Source: an uncultured Collinsella sp.
GTDB taxonomy: Bacteria; Actinomycetota; Coriobacteriia; Coriobacteriales; Coriobacteriaceae
Length of the DNA stretch: 20,607 nucleotides
Direction: 5' to 3'
Assembly: GCA_934654625.1 (NCBI GenBank)
Contig: CAKUGM010000028.1
Location: 1-20,607, forward strand
The notes beneath the pieces were generated by a model. It worked only from the letters and a program-made list of their open reading frames with translations, did no database searches and was not told the origin of the DNA. A program made the position numbers and the translations under genes. Numbering within the stretch: the stretch's first letter is position 1; the number at the start of each line of letters is the position of its first letter. Of the stretch, positions 7,378 through 15,499 are shown one piece after another.

Positions 7378-8424
7378 CTATGCAAGCTCTACGATCTCGC
7401 CGGTCTCGGCGGCCTGCTTCACGGCATTGAGGCAACGCAGGGTCTTGACGTTGTCGGCAGGCGTGACCACAGGGGCCTCCTCGCGGCGAACGACGCGCAC
7501 AAAGTGCTTGAGCTGCATCTTGTGCGGCAACGCAGGATCGACGGCGGGGACATTCATCTGCAGCGGCTTATGCCAGCTGGAAGCGCCATCGTAGCTCATC
7601 TGATGCAGGCGAGGCAGCGAAAGGGCGCCCTTGGTGCCGCCGATGAAGTAGGCATCGGCATCGAAGGGGCGGTACTGCGGGTCCTCGCGGGCGGTAGCCT
7701 CCCAGTTCCAGGGGCTCGCCGTGGCGTCGGAGATGGTCATGGACGCAAGGGAGCCGTTAGCAAAGCGCACGTTGACGACGGCGGAGTCCTCGGTCTCAAA
7801 ACCGCGTGCGGCACTCGACTGCATACCCTGAATGGCAACCGGCTCGCCCAACAGGTAACGAAGCAGGTCCACATCGTGAACAAGGTTGACGAGAATGGGG
7901 CCCGCACCCTTCTTGCGGCGCCACTCCACGTCGAAGTACTCGTCGTTCTTGTAGATCATGTAATGGAAGCTCGAAACGGTAAGGCGGCCCAGCTCGCCAG
8001 ACTCGATGATCTGTTTGGCCTTCTGGACGAAGGGGTTGTGACGACGGTGCTGGCCCACGAGCACGGGCACACCGGCGGCCTCGGCCTCGGCGGCAAATGC
8101 CTCGGCGTCGGCAAGATCATCGGAGATGGGCTTTTCCACCAGGGGAACGATGCCGCGCTTGATGGCCTCACGGGCAACACTCAGATGCAGGCCGTTGGGA
8201 GTAGCGATGATGACGCCCTCGGGCTTGACCTCGTCCATCATGGTCGCAGGATCGGTGTAGAACGGCACGCCGGCGGCCTCGGCCGTGGCACGAGCGCCCT
8301 CAAAGGCGTCCGCGATGGCCACGAGCTCGGCCTCGGTCTCCTCGGTAACAAATCGGATGTGGTTGCGACCCATGGCGCCAGCACCAACGACGGCGATGCG
8401 CACGGGAGTCTTCTCGTCAGACAT
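7378..8424 (-). CDS. Gfo/Idh/MocA-family NAD(P)-dependent oxidoreductase
   Basis: This 348-aa protein opens with VRIAVVGAGAMGRNH, a Rossmann GxGxxG at residues 14-19. The family's EKP motif is at 97-99 (LVEKPISDD), and the catalytic-region helix NLVHDVDLLRYLLGEP supplies a His/Asp pair. The start at 8424 follows AAAGGAG with 6-base spacing; the longer reading frame upstream lacks a ribosome site. Relatives oxidise or reduce hydroxyl groups on sugars, inositols and sugar acids with NAD(P). The substrate cannot be read from sequence. It is the last gene of a three-gene set with an OFA-type transporter and an SDR, 120 bases after the transporter gene, with a hairpin in that gap. A role in catabolism of the transported compound is inferred. 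Confidence 0.85.
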   Translation of the reverse strand: MSDEKTPVRIAVVGAGAMGRNHIRFVTEETEAELVAIADAFEGARATAEAAGVPFYTDPATMMDEVKPEGVIIATPNGLHLSVAREAIKRGIVPLVEKPISDDLADAEAFAAEAEAAGVPVLVGQHRRHNPFVQKAKQIIESGELGRLTVSSFHYMIYKNDEYFDVEWRRKKGAGPILVNLVHDVDLLRYLLGEPVAIQGMQSSAARGFETEDSAVVNVRFANGSLASMTISDATASPWNWEATAREDPQYRPFDADAYFIGGTKGALSLPRLHQMSYDGASSWHKPLQMNVPAVDPALPHKMQLKHFVRVVRREEAPVVTPADNVKTLRCLNAVKQAAETGEIVELA

Positions 8425-8474
8425 GGGAGCTCCTTTCGGAAGGCAAAACGCGTTTGCCACGTAGATGGAAAGAA

Positions 8475-8523
8475 GGCGCGGCTCGGCTGCACGATGCAGC
8501 AAAGGAGGAGGACGAGTCGCGCC
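8475..8523. other. Nested hairpin between the MFS and Gfo/Idh genes
   Basis: Outer arms GGCGCG (8475-8480) and CGCGCC (8518-8523) enclose an inner hairpin GCTGCA-CGA-TGCAGC (8486-8500). There is no T-run on the minus strand, so it could tune mRNA stability inside the operon rather than end it. Confidence 0.3.
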
Positions 8524-8544
8524 AAAGGCAAGGGATAAGCGGGA

Positions 8545-9798
8545 TTACGCGGTTTTCTTCTTGCTGTCAGAAACCATCATGTACACGGTAAGCACGACAG
8601 CGATGGCCGCAATCACGATGGCGCCGTAGAAGGACTGCTGATAGGCAGCGCTGCCGGCCTCGGCGTGGTAGAGGACGGCCGTGATGGGCTGGCTGATCCA
8701 CGTAGAAGCCGCATAGCCCAAAAACATGATGCCGTAGTTGACGCCCAGGTTGCTGGTGCCAAACGCACCGCCGGTCAGCGGCGGGTAGATGACGAGCAAG
8801 GCGCCAAAGCTAAAGCCCAGAAGCGCCAGGGCCACGAAGAACATAGCCTGCGTGAAGCTCATGGACATGATCACGAGCGCCACGATGGTCACCACCAGCG
8901 AGATAAGCAGCGACTTATAGGCGCCGATCTTGTCGATGATCTGGCCAAAGGAGAGGCGACCAACCAGGTTTGCACAGGTGTTCACCGAAACCACGACGCC
9001 ACCCAGGGCAACGGCAGCGGCAGAAGCCGGATCGGAGAAGAGCTGCACGGCTGCGATGGATGCGACCTTGCCCACCAGAAGAGTGCCTGCAGTGGCAGCA
9101 AAGGCAAACGTGATGATGAGAACCCAGAAGCGCGGGGTGCGAACCATCTCGCCAGGAGTCAGGTCGCCAAAGGTTCCGGCATGAGCGCCAGCCGCGGGAG
9201 CAACATAGCCCTCGGGCAGCCAGCCCTTCTCGGGAGCCTTAAGGAACATCGCGGAGATGATGATCGTCACAAAGAAGATCACGCCGAGCGCCTTGAGGGC
9301 ACCGAAGATGCCGAGCGAGGGGATGAGCAGCGATGCCAGCACCGGAGAGAGCACAGCGGGGCCGGCGGTGGAGGCGGCAAGGGTGATGCCCGAAGCCAGA
9401 CCCTTCTTGTCGATGAACCACTTCTGGCCCGTGGTGAGGGCCGGGTTGTAGCCAAGGCCGTTACCGATAGCAGCCACGAGAGAGAACCACAGGTAGAACT
9501 GCCAAGGAGCGGTTACGGTACCGCACATGAACCAGCCTACGCCATAGCAGATGGCGGCTGCGATCACGATGTTGCGCGGACCGATCTTGTCGGAGATGCG
9601 GCCAGCAAAGATGCCCGTGATGGCCATGATGGTCTGAAACACGGGGAATGCCCAGGTAAGGGAGCTGGACCAATCGGGGTAGACAGCCAGAAGGTTCTTG
9701 CTCACCACAGAGTAGAGCGCAATCGAGCTGATGAAGAACATGGTCACGCAAGCGGCAGCGAGAACCGTGCCGCGGCCTTTGTTTGAAGTCTCGGTCAT
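8545..9798 (-). CDS. OFA-family MFS transporter
   Basis: This 417-aa integral membrane protein has about 12 hydrophobic segments and the MFS loop motif GRISDKIGPRN between helices 2 and 3. The second half repeats the pattern in GRLSFGQIIDKIGAYKS. The segment APEKGWLPEGY after helix 6 and the GLGYNPALTTGQKWFIDKKGLASG stretch are typical of the oxalate/formate antiporter (OFA) family. That family mostly moves small organic anions, and individual members vary widely. The ATG at 9798 follows AGAGG. The gene starts 18 bases after the SDR stop, so both are surely co-transcribed. Substrate and direction are unknown; import or exchange of the compound acted on by the two neighbouring oxidoreductases is the natural inference. 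Confidence 0.87.
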   Translation of the reverse strand: MTETSNKGRGTVLAAACVTMFFISSIALYSVVSKNLLAVYPDWSSSLTWAFPVFQTIMAITGIFAGRISDKIGPRNIVIAAAICYGVGWFMCGTVTAPWQFYLWFSLVAAIGNGLGYNPALTTGQKWFIDKKGLASGITLAASTAGPAVLSPVLASLLIPSLGIFGALKALGVIFFVTIIISAMFLKAPEKGWLPEGYVAPAAGAHAGTFGDLTPGEMVRTPRFWVLIITFAFAATAGTLLVGKVASIAAVQLFSDPASAAAVALGGVVVSVNTCANLVGRLSFGQIIDKIGAYKSLLISLVVTIVALVIMSMSFTQAMFFVALALLGFSFGALLVIYPPLTGGAFGTSNLGVNYGIMFLGYAASTWISQPITAVLYHAEAGSAAYQQSFYGAIVIAAIAVVLTVYMMVSDSKKKTA

Positions 9799-9816
9799 TA
9801 CCTATCCTCTTATCGC

Positions 9817-10698
9817 TTACTGGTCGGTCGGGGTCTTAACGCCCGCTTCGTCGGTCCACAGGGCAACGCCCTTGTTCTTGAGGTAGTTCTCAGCATAGGC
9901 GCGACGTCCGCCGGGCTTGGCGGTAAGGTCGCCCATCATGTTGGAGAAGCCACCGTCGACCATGATCTCGGCACCGGTGGTGAAGTCGGAACGCGTGGAG
10001 GCCAAGAACATGACAGCGTTGGCGATATCGGTAACCTCGCCGATGCGACGCGTAGCGATCAGGCGGCTACGGCTGCGCTCGACCTCGGGATCGGAATAGA
10101 AGTTGGCGCTCATCGGGGTCTTGACGAAGCACGGGCACACGCAGTTGGAACGCACGCCATAGGGACCCCACTCGGCAGCCATCATCTTGGACATCATGTT
10201 GACGCCCGCCTTGGTGGAGCTATAGACGCCGGAGAACGTCTCGGGCTGATAGGAAGCAGCGGTGGAGATGTGCACCAGGCGACCTGCACCCTGCTTGATC
10301 ATCTCGCGGCCAAAACGCTGGGAGGCGATGAAGGTGCCGGTGAGGTTGACCTTGATGACGGTCTCCCAGTCGGAAAGCGGCAGATCCTCCATCGGGGCAA
10401 AACGCAGAATGCCTGCGGTGTTCACCAGCACATCCACGCGGCCGAAGTCGCGAATAGTGGCGTCGACGGCAGCCTGGACTTCGTCCTCACAGGTAGCGTC
10501 CATGCGATAGCCCTCGGCATGGATGCCAAACTCATCGGACAGACCGGCAGCTGCGGTCTTGACCTTGCCCTCGTCGAGGTCGAGCAGGACCACGTTGGCG
10601 CCATTGCGCGCAAACTCGCGGCAGATCTCGACGCCCATGCCTCCAAGGGCACCGGTCACTGCGCAGACCTGACCCTCGAGATTGAGCCAATTGTTCAT
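9817..10698 (-). CDS. Short-chain dehydrogenase/reductase (SDR family)
   Basis: This 293-aa protein starts MNNWLNLEGQ and has the classical SDR layout: the cofactor loop TGALGGMG at residues 15-22, NTAG at 93-96, Asn118, and the YSSTK active site with Tyr159 and Lys163. Asp40 and Asp42 at the end of the second strand (LLDLD) suggest NAD preference. The residue 13 before Tyr159, normally the catalytic Ser, is Thr146 (HISTAAS). The C-terminal 35 or so residues after VDGGFSNMMGD are longer than in minimal SDRs. The start at 10698 has AAGGGA upstream; the longer frame would run into the divergent regulator's promoter. It is first in the operon with the OFA transporter and Gfo/Idh genes. The substrate is unknown; it does not look like the Collinsella 7-beta-hydroxysteroid dehydrogenase I remember. 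Confidence 0.87.
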   Translation of the reverse strand: MNNWLNLEGQVCAVTGALGGMGVEICREFARNGANVVLLDLDEGKVKTAAAGLSDEFGIHAEGYRMDATCEDEVQAAVDATIRDFGRVDVLVNTAGILRFAPMEDLPLSDWETVIKVNLTGTFIASQRFGREMIKQGAGRLVHISTAASYQPETFSGVYSSTKAGVNMMSKMMAAEWGPYGVRSNCVCPCFVKTPMSANFYSDPEVERSRSRLIATRRIGEVTDIANAVMFLASTRSDFTTGAEIMVDGGFSNMMGDLTAKPGGRRAYAENYLKNKGVALWTDEAGVKTPTDQ

Positions 10699-10743
10699 AC
10701 TGAATCCCTTCGTTGGCGAATGTAATGCCAAAACGAAGAATAG

Positions 10744-10790
10744 CTCGAGTTCAAGCGCTCGAGAATTACCGATGTTTTGCCATGGTATTA
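10744..10790. promoter_or_regulatory. Divergent control region of the SDR operon and LysR gene
   Basis: The 142-base gap between the two divergent start codons holds two dyads. One is a pair of CTCGAG palindromes at 10744-10749 and 10758-10763. The other is an imperfect repeat ATTACC (10765-10770) and GGTATT (10784-10789) around 13 bases. LysR-type regulators usually bind such sites between their own gene and a divergent target. Neither dyad is strong enough to name as the site. Confidence 0.35.
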
Positions 10791-10840
10791 GCCAACGGTT
10801 TATACTTGTCGTAATAAAACCAGACGAGGCGGGTGCATCT

Positions 10841-11728
10841 ATGTACGACCGAAGGCTCGATGCAATTGTAGCGGCGGCAGAACTCGGCAGCTTTTCCAAG
10901 GCCGCCGAGAAACTCAATATCTCGACTCCCGCCCTGGCCAAACAGGTCACAACCTTTGAAGGAGAACACGGTCTCACGCTTTTCGCCCGCTCGCATACCG
11001 GCGTTCATACAACTGAAGCCGGCAAATCGATTGTAGAAGATGCCCGCAAGATTATCGGCGAATCGTCTGCAGCACTTTGGCGTGCACGCAACCTGGGAGG
11101 CCTCGCGTCAGTGCGCCTGGGCGTCTCGCTCATGGCGCCCGGGAAGAACACGCAGGCTTTTTGGCCGCTCATACGCGCAAAAGCAAAAGACCTTCAGCTT
11201 GAGGTCATCAGCGTCGGCGACCTTTACGACCCCAAGGCATCGGTGATGACGCGACTCGGGGCCGAAGTCGACGTCGTGCAGACGAGCTACTCCACCGTGC
11301 GATGGGGCGGCATGTGTCAGCTCCTTCCCATCTTCTCGACACCGTTCTCGGTTGATGTCCCGCGCGACAGCCCGCTTGCAACAAAAAAGACCCTCACGAT
11401 CGATGATCTACGCGGTCTTCGTGTTCGCATGCTGCGCCACGCAAACGACGCCACCGATCAACTCAGGCACCTGCTCAGACGAGAAGAAGGCGTCGAGGTC
11501 ATCGATGTCCAAACCTTCGACTTCGCGCTCTTCAACGAGGCCGCCGAGTCCGGTGACGTCGTGATGACAAGTGGGGCCTGGTCGGGCATCCATCCAGGCT
11601 TTGTTGGCACCACGCTCGATAGCCCCATCGAAGTGCCGTGCTTTCTCGCCTATCCGCGCAACCCCGCCCCGCATGTACAGCGCTTTATCGAAGCCTATGC
11701 GGATGTAATCGAGGAGAACGCGGAGTAG
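10841..11728 (+). CDS. LysR-type transcriptional regulator
   Basis: This 295-aa protein starts MYDRRLDAIVAAAELGSFSKAAEKLNIST, the characteristic winged helix-turn-helix of LysR proteins (HTH about residues 16-37). It continues with a linker helix and a periplasmic-binding-protein-like effector domain. The ATG at 10841 was chosen because the HTH begins there at the normal distance; a GAGGCGGG lies upstream at longish spacing. The effector-domain half-motifs are poorly conserved, so the inducer cannot be predicted. Divergent placement next to the SDR-OFA-Gfo/Idh operon makes it the likely regulator of that operon. A terminator about 100 bases past the stop closes the unit. Confidence 0.87.
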   Translation: MYDRRLDAIVAAAELGSFSKAAEKLNISTPALAKQVTTFEGEHGLTLFARSHTGVHTTEAGKSIVEDARKIIGESSAALWRARNLGGLASVRLGVSLMAPGKNTQAFWPLIRAKAKDLQLEVISVGDLYDPKASVMTRLGAEVDVVQTSYSTVRWGGMCQLLPIFSTPFSVDVPRDSPLATKKTLTIDDLRGLRVRMLRHANDATDQLRHLLRREEGVEVIDVQTFDFALFNEAAESGDVVMTSGAWSGIHPGFVGTTLDSPIEVPCFLAYPRNPAPHVQRFIEAYADVIEENAE

Positions 11729-11826
11729 ATCGCTCCGGGCTGTCGAGCGCTGTATTTGCGGGCAATTGGCGGCACGCTGTCTTCCCTCTCCGCCAAATTA
11801 AGGCAACCCGCCCGCCTGGGTGCGAC

Positions 11827-11867
11827 CCCGTTGGAACACGCCTCGGCACATTCCAACGGGCTTTTGT
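11827..11867 (+). terminator. Rho-independent terminator of the LysR gene
   Basis: Perfect 10-base arms CCCGTTGGAA and TTCCAACGGG enclose 14 bases and are followed by CTTTTGT. It separates the LysR gene from the ABC transporter operon on the same strand. Confidence 0.8.
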
Positions 11868-11911
11868 AACAAATGCCCTTTCCCGAACCGATAGCTTGCC
11901 CCTATGCTATT

Positions 11912-11942
11912 GTTAGCCTAGTTAAACTCAACCTAGGCTAAC
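11912..11942. promoter_or_regulatory. Perfect 10-bp inverted repeat, candidate operator of the ABC operon
   Basis: The arms GTTAGCCTAG and CTAGGCTAAC are separated by 11 AT-rich bases, with the element 57 bases before the ABC ATPase start. No T-run follows, so it is not a terminator. The TAGGCTAAC core resembles the middle of DtxR/IdeR-type metal-repressor boxes, and TTAG-containing dyads also suit MarR-type proteins. A poor -35/-10 pair (TTGCCC, 17 bases, TAGTTA) would be overlapped by it. Confidence 0.55.
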
Positions 11943-11998
11943 TCTGCCCTCACCATCGACCGCTCCGTTAGCCTTACGTGCAACGATTGGAGCGTCCC

Positions 11999-12712
11999 AT
12001 GAAGGGCAACACCCCCTACCTGGTGGTTAACAACCTCAAAAAACACTACGGCGACGGCGAGGCCCGCATCCAGGTGCTCAGCGGCATCACCACCACCGTA
12101 AACCGAGGCGAGGTCTGCGTCATGCTCGGTCCCTCGGGCTCGGGCAAGTCGACCTTCCTCAACCTCATCGGCGGCCTCGAGGACGCCGATGGCGGCACGG
12201 TCTCGGTCGGAGATTGCGAGCTCACCTCACTTTCGAGCAAGGACCTCGGCGAGTACCGCCGCCGCGAGCTGGGCTTTGTCTTCCAGTTCTACAACCTCGT
12301 GCCCGATCTCACCATCAAAGAGAACATCGAGGTCACAGCACACCTCTCGGCAAACCCCCTACCCATGGAAGACCTTCTGTGCTCGCTCGGCCTTTGGGAG
12401 CACCGCAACAAGTTTCCGCGCCAGGTCTCCGGCGGCCAGCAGCAGCGCTGTGCCATCGGCCGCGCGCTCGTAAAGAACCCTGGCCTCATCCTGTGCGACG
12501 AGCCCACGGGAGCCCTCGACTACAAGACCTCGAAAGAAGTCCTCGAGCTCATGGAGCGCGTGAACCGTAAGTACGGCTGCACTATCGTGATCGTGACGCA
12601 CAACGCCGCTATCGCTCGCATGGCCAACCGTGTACTGCGTCTGCGCGACGGGCGCCTGGCCGAAGACGAGGTCAACGAATCACCCGTATCCGCCTCCGAG
12701 CTCGATTGGTAG
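11999..12712 (+). CDS. ABC transporter ATP-binding protein, LolD/MacB type
   Basis: This 237-aa ATPase has every ABC motif: Walker [10 protein letters not shown] at residues 44-52, Q-loop Gln96 ([10 protein letters not shown]), signature VSGGQQQR at 143-150, Walker [13 protein letters not shown] with Asp167 and Glu168, and His201. The [11 protein letters not shown] and [12 protein letters not shown] wording is typical of the LolD/MacB/FtsE group, which works with FtsX-type permeases in export, lipoprotein handling or antimicrobial-peptide resistance. The ATG at 11999 has GGAG at 7-base spacing; a GTG at 11978 is in frame but lacks a ribosome site. The gene ends 7 bases before the permease start. 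Substrate unknown. Confidence 0.92.
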   Translation: MKGNTPYLVVNNLKKHYGDGEARIQVLSGITTTVNRGEVCVMLGPSGSGKSTFLNLIGGLEDADGGTVSVGDCELTSLSSKDLGEYRRRELGFVFQFYNLVPDLTIKENIEVTAHLSANPLPMEDLLCSLGLWEHRNKFPRQVSGGQQQRCAIGRALVKNPGLILCDEPTGALDYKTSKEVLELMERVNRKYGCTIVIVTHNAAIARMANRVLRLRDGRLAEDEVNESPVSASELDW

Positions 12713-12719
12713 GCGCACG

Positions 12720-15386
12720 ATGACTCCCCTGATCAGGCGGCTCCCCCGTGAGCTGCGCCACAATCTTGGTAAATACCTGGGCATCTTTCTGCTTATGTGC
12801 GGCAGCATCGCCCTCACGTCGGGCTTTTTGCTCGCAGCCCACTCCATCGGCTGCCTCATCGACAATATGCGCGACGAGTACACGATCGAGGACGGTCGCG
12901 TGACGACTTCTTTCGAGGCAACCGACGCCCAGCTCGAGGCTGCCGAGGACGCGACCGAGGGCGTCGGCGGCGCCACGTTCCACAAGAACTTCTCCATAGA
13001 CGCGGCCATAAAGAAGTCCACCGGCGATGACGGTACGAAGCGTACGCTGCGCACCTACGCGCACCGAACCGAGGTCGACATCGCGTCCTACTGCGAGGGT
13101 ACGAAACCCCAGGCAGACAATGAGGTCGCCGTCGACCGCGTCTTCGCCACGAACAACGGCCTCGCCGTGGGCGACAAGGTCGAACTTTGCGGGCGCGCTT
13201 ACACCATCTGCGGCATCATGACCCTGCCCGACAGCCAGGCACTCTTTCCCAACAACTCCGACTTCACGGTAAACACCATTACCTTTGGCGTAGCCGAGGT
13301 CACAGACGCCGGCTTTTCTGCGCTCGAAGACGCCGGTGGCGCGCCCGCCTACACTTACTCGTTCACTTTCAATGACCGCGACCTCTCCGTCGCCGAGCGT
13401 ACCGATGCCGAGAAGGACATGGTCGAGGCCTTAACGGACGCGGACGCGCGCGTGGACGACCTCATCGACGCCGACTCCAACCAGGGCATCGGGTACGCAC
13501 GCGACGACGTGGACGGCGATTCCGCCATGTGGACGACGCTGCTCGACATCATCATCGTGATCATGGCCTTTGTCTTCGTCGTGCTTACCGACGCCACCAT
13601 CGAAGAAGAGAGCGCCGTCATCGGAACGCTGCTCGCCAGCGGCTACCGCAAGCGCGAGATCATCCTCCATTACCTCGCGCTTCCCGCCATCGTAGGCATA
13701 CTCGCGGCTGGACTGGGGTGCGCCCTCGGCGTCGCGTTCTTCACCGAGCCCATGCGCAACCTTTACTACGGCTCCTACAGCCTGCCGCCCTTCCGCGTGT
13801 ACTGGAGCTGGGAGATCTTCATCAAGTGCGCCGTAGTGCCCGCCGCAGCGCTCGTCCTCATCACACTCGCAGGGCTTCTTCGCAAGATGGGCAAGACGCC
13901 TCTGCAGTTTTTGCGTCACGAGGCCAGCGGCAAGTCCGGCACTAAGCGAGGCCTGCGGCTGCCCGAGCGCATGGGCTTCGTCGCACGCTTCCGCCTGCGC
14001 GTCTTCCTGCGCAACCTCGGCAACTTCGCCACGCTCTTCATAGGCATCGCTTTTGCCTCGTTGCTTTTGCTCTTCGGCCTGGCGATTCTTCCCACGATGA
14101 CGCACTATGCCGACAACCTCGAGACAAGCCTTGTGGCAAAGCACCAGTACACGCTTAAAGCCCCGCTCGAGCTTGAAGGCAGCACCGAGGAACGCGAACA
14201 ATGGGCAGCGCTCGAACGCCTGCAGTCGGTCGACGGCGAGCTTCTTACCGCCGCCGAAGATGCAGAAGACGAGCTCGACGATGCTGCGAATGCGGCACAA
14301 GCCGCAGCAGACGCCGCGACCGCTTCGCCCTCTGCCGCAAGCCTGAGCGCGGCGCAAAATGCTCTAGCAAAAGTCCAGGACAAGAAAGACGCGCTCTACG
14401 CCCGCCTCGACGACATCGCAGATGCCCTCGACTGCGATCGCGACGAAGTGATCAACCTTATTGACGATGCCTCCAAAATCGACACCGACAATGACGATAT
14501 CCACCCTGTCAATACGATTAACAACGGCGCGAACAAGATTGCCCAAGCCGAAAAATACGCCGTCTACCAGCTTCAATACGACCGAGGCGAAGGAAACGGC
14601 GAGGAGACCGTGACGATCTACGGAGTCTCGCCCAACTCGCGCTATTGGAAAGACCTGAACGTTGGGGAAGGACGGATTGTCTTTGGACGCGGTCTGCTCG
14701 ACAAGTTCGGCTGGAAAGAGGGCGAGCAGGTCGATTTCTACGACAAATATGAAGACAAGAACTACTCTCTCGAATACGCGGGCAACGGTTCCACATGGGG
14801 CTCAAAGTCCGACATGAACGTCTACATGAGCCTCGACGATTTTAACGAGCTCTTTGGCAACGACGCCTCGTACTTCAATGGCTACGCAAGCGACGAGAAG
14901 CTCGACCTCGATGCGCGCTACTTTGCCGGCGACACCACGCCCGACGACATGCGGGCCGTAGGTGATCAGTTTATCGGCATGATGAGCGACCTGATCGGTT
15001 TGATGGTAGGACTTGCCGTGTTCATCTTCTTACTGTTCATGTACCTGTTGACCAAAGCCGTACTCGACCGTAGTGCCCGTTCCATCAGCTACATGAAGGT
15101 CTTTGGCTATCGCGATGGCGAAATCTCGCGCCTCTACATCCGCTCAATCACACTGTGCGTCGCCGCATCACTCGTACTGAGCCTGCCCGTCATCATCGGC
15201 TCGCTCACCGCGATCTTCCGTGCGATGCTGATCTCTTACAACGGAAACATCGAGATCTACGTACCGTGCTGGTCCATGGCGGCATGCATAGGCATTGGAT
15301 TCGCCACCTACCTCGTCGTAGCGCTTCTGCACACACGCTCCATCAAGCGCGTCAGTCTCGCCGAGGCACTGAAAGTCCAGGAATAG
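12720..15386 (+). CDS. FtsX-type ABC transporter permease with coiled-coil insert
   Basis: This 888-aa membrane protein pairs with the preceding ATPase. By eye there are eight membrane helices in two halves. The first half has one near residues 15-40 and three between about 270 and 386; the second has one near 435-457 and three between about 754 and 870. Each group of three carries an FtsX-like pattern with a cytoplasmic basic loop (SGYRKREIILHY; FGYRDGEISRLYI). Large extracytoplasmic domains lie between. Residues about 488-590 are rich in Ala, Glu and Asp with heptad-like spacing and should form a long helical hairpin or coiled coil. The ATG has GGTAGG upstream, immediately after the ATPase stop. 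By analogy it uses ATP-driven movement to act on a substrate or partner at the outer membrane face rather than forming a classical channel. Confidence 0.88.
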   Translation: MTPLIRRLPRELRHNLGKYLGIFLLMCGSIALTSGFLLAAHSIGCLIDNMRDEYTIEDGRVTTSFEATDAQLEAAEDATEGVGGATFHKNFSIDAAIKKSTGDDGTKRTLRTYAHRTEVDIASYCEGTKPQADNEVAVDRVFATNNGLAVGDKVELCGRAYTICGIMTLPDSQALFPNNSDFTVNTITFGVAEVTDAGFSALEDAGGAPAYTYSFTFNDRDLSVAERTDAEKDMVEALTDADARVDDLIDADSNQGIGYARDDVDGDSAMWTTLLDIIIVIMAFVFVVLTDATIEEESAVIGTLLASGYRKREIILHYLALPAIVGILAAGLGCALGVAFFTEPMRNLYYGSYSLPPFRVYWSWEIFIKCAVVPAAALVLITLAGLLRKMGKTPLQFLRHEASGKSGTKRGLRLPERMGFVARFRLRVFLRNLGNFATLFIGIAFASLLLLFGLAILPTMTHYADNLETSLVAKHQYTLKAPLELEGSTEEREQWAALERLQSVDGELLTAAEDAEDELDDAANAAQAAADAATASPSAASLSAAQNALAKVQDKKDALYARLDDIADALDCDRDEVINLIDDASKIDTDNDDIHPVNTINNGANKIAQAEKYAVYQLQYDRGEGNGEETVTIYGVSPNSRYWKDLNVGEGRIVFGRGLLDKFGWKEGEQVDFYDKYEDKNYSLEYAGNGSTWGSKSDMNVYMSLDDFNELFGNDASYFNGYASDEKLDLDARYFAGDTTPDDMRAVGDQFIGMMSDLIGLMVGLAVFIFLLFMYLLTKAVLDRSARSISYMKVFGYRDGEISRLYIRSITLCVAASLVLSLPVIIGSLTAIFRAMLISYNGNIEIYVPCWSMAACIGIGFATYLVVALLHTRSIKRVSLAEALKVQE

Positions 15387-15399
15387 TTCCCTGGGCCAA

Positions 15400-15471
15400 A
15401 TGAAGCAGATAATCCCATTTAGAGTGCCCCAAGGTGCATCTAAATGGGATTTTTTGCTACATCTATCGTTG
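15400..15471. repeat. 72-bp palindromic repeat, copy 1 (also a terminator)
   Basis: This copy matches 65 of 72 positions of the element at 18042-18113. Its core arms AATCCCATTTAGA and TCTAAATGGGATT pair perfectly around 15 bases, and the right arm runs into TTTTTTG. That makes it a good Rho-independent terminator 13 bases after the permease stop. The outer arms carry three changes compared with copy 2, which created the T-run. Confidence 0.75.
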
Positions 15472-15499
15472 AGGCAACTGCATGCCCAAGCTCACTCGG

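Noticed and set aside
7348..9786. Long plus-strand frames (396 and 373 codons) opposite the Gfo/Idh and MFS genes
   Set aside because: Low-complexity Gly/His/Asp/Arg-rich shadows of real minus-strand genes.
9817..10698. Bile-acid hydroxysteroid dehydrogenase (7-beta-HSDH) known from Collinsella
   Set aside because: The protein's N-terminus and active-site surroundings do not match the Collinsella enzyme as I remember it; only general SDR features are shared.
11766..11796. Hairpin TTGGCGG/CCGCCAA after the LysR gene
   Set aside because: The arms are short with a 17-base loop and no T-run; a much better terminator follows at 11827.
13431..14357. 308-codon minus-strand frame inside the permease gene
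   Set aside because: Shadow of the permease; no start context or motifs.
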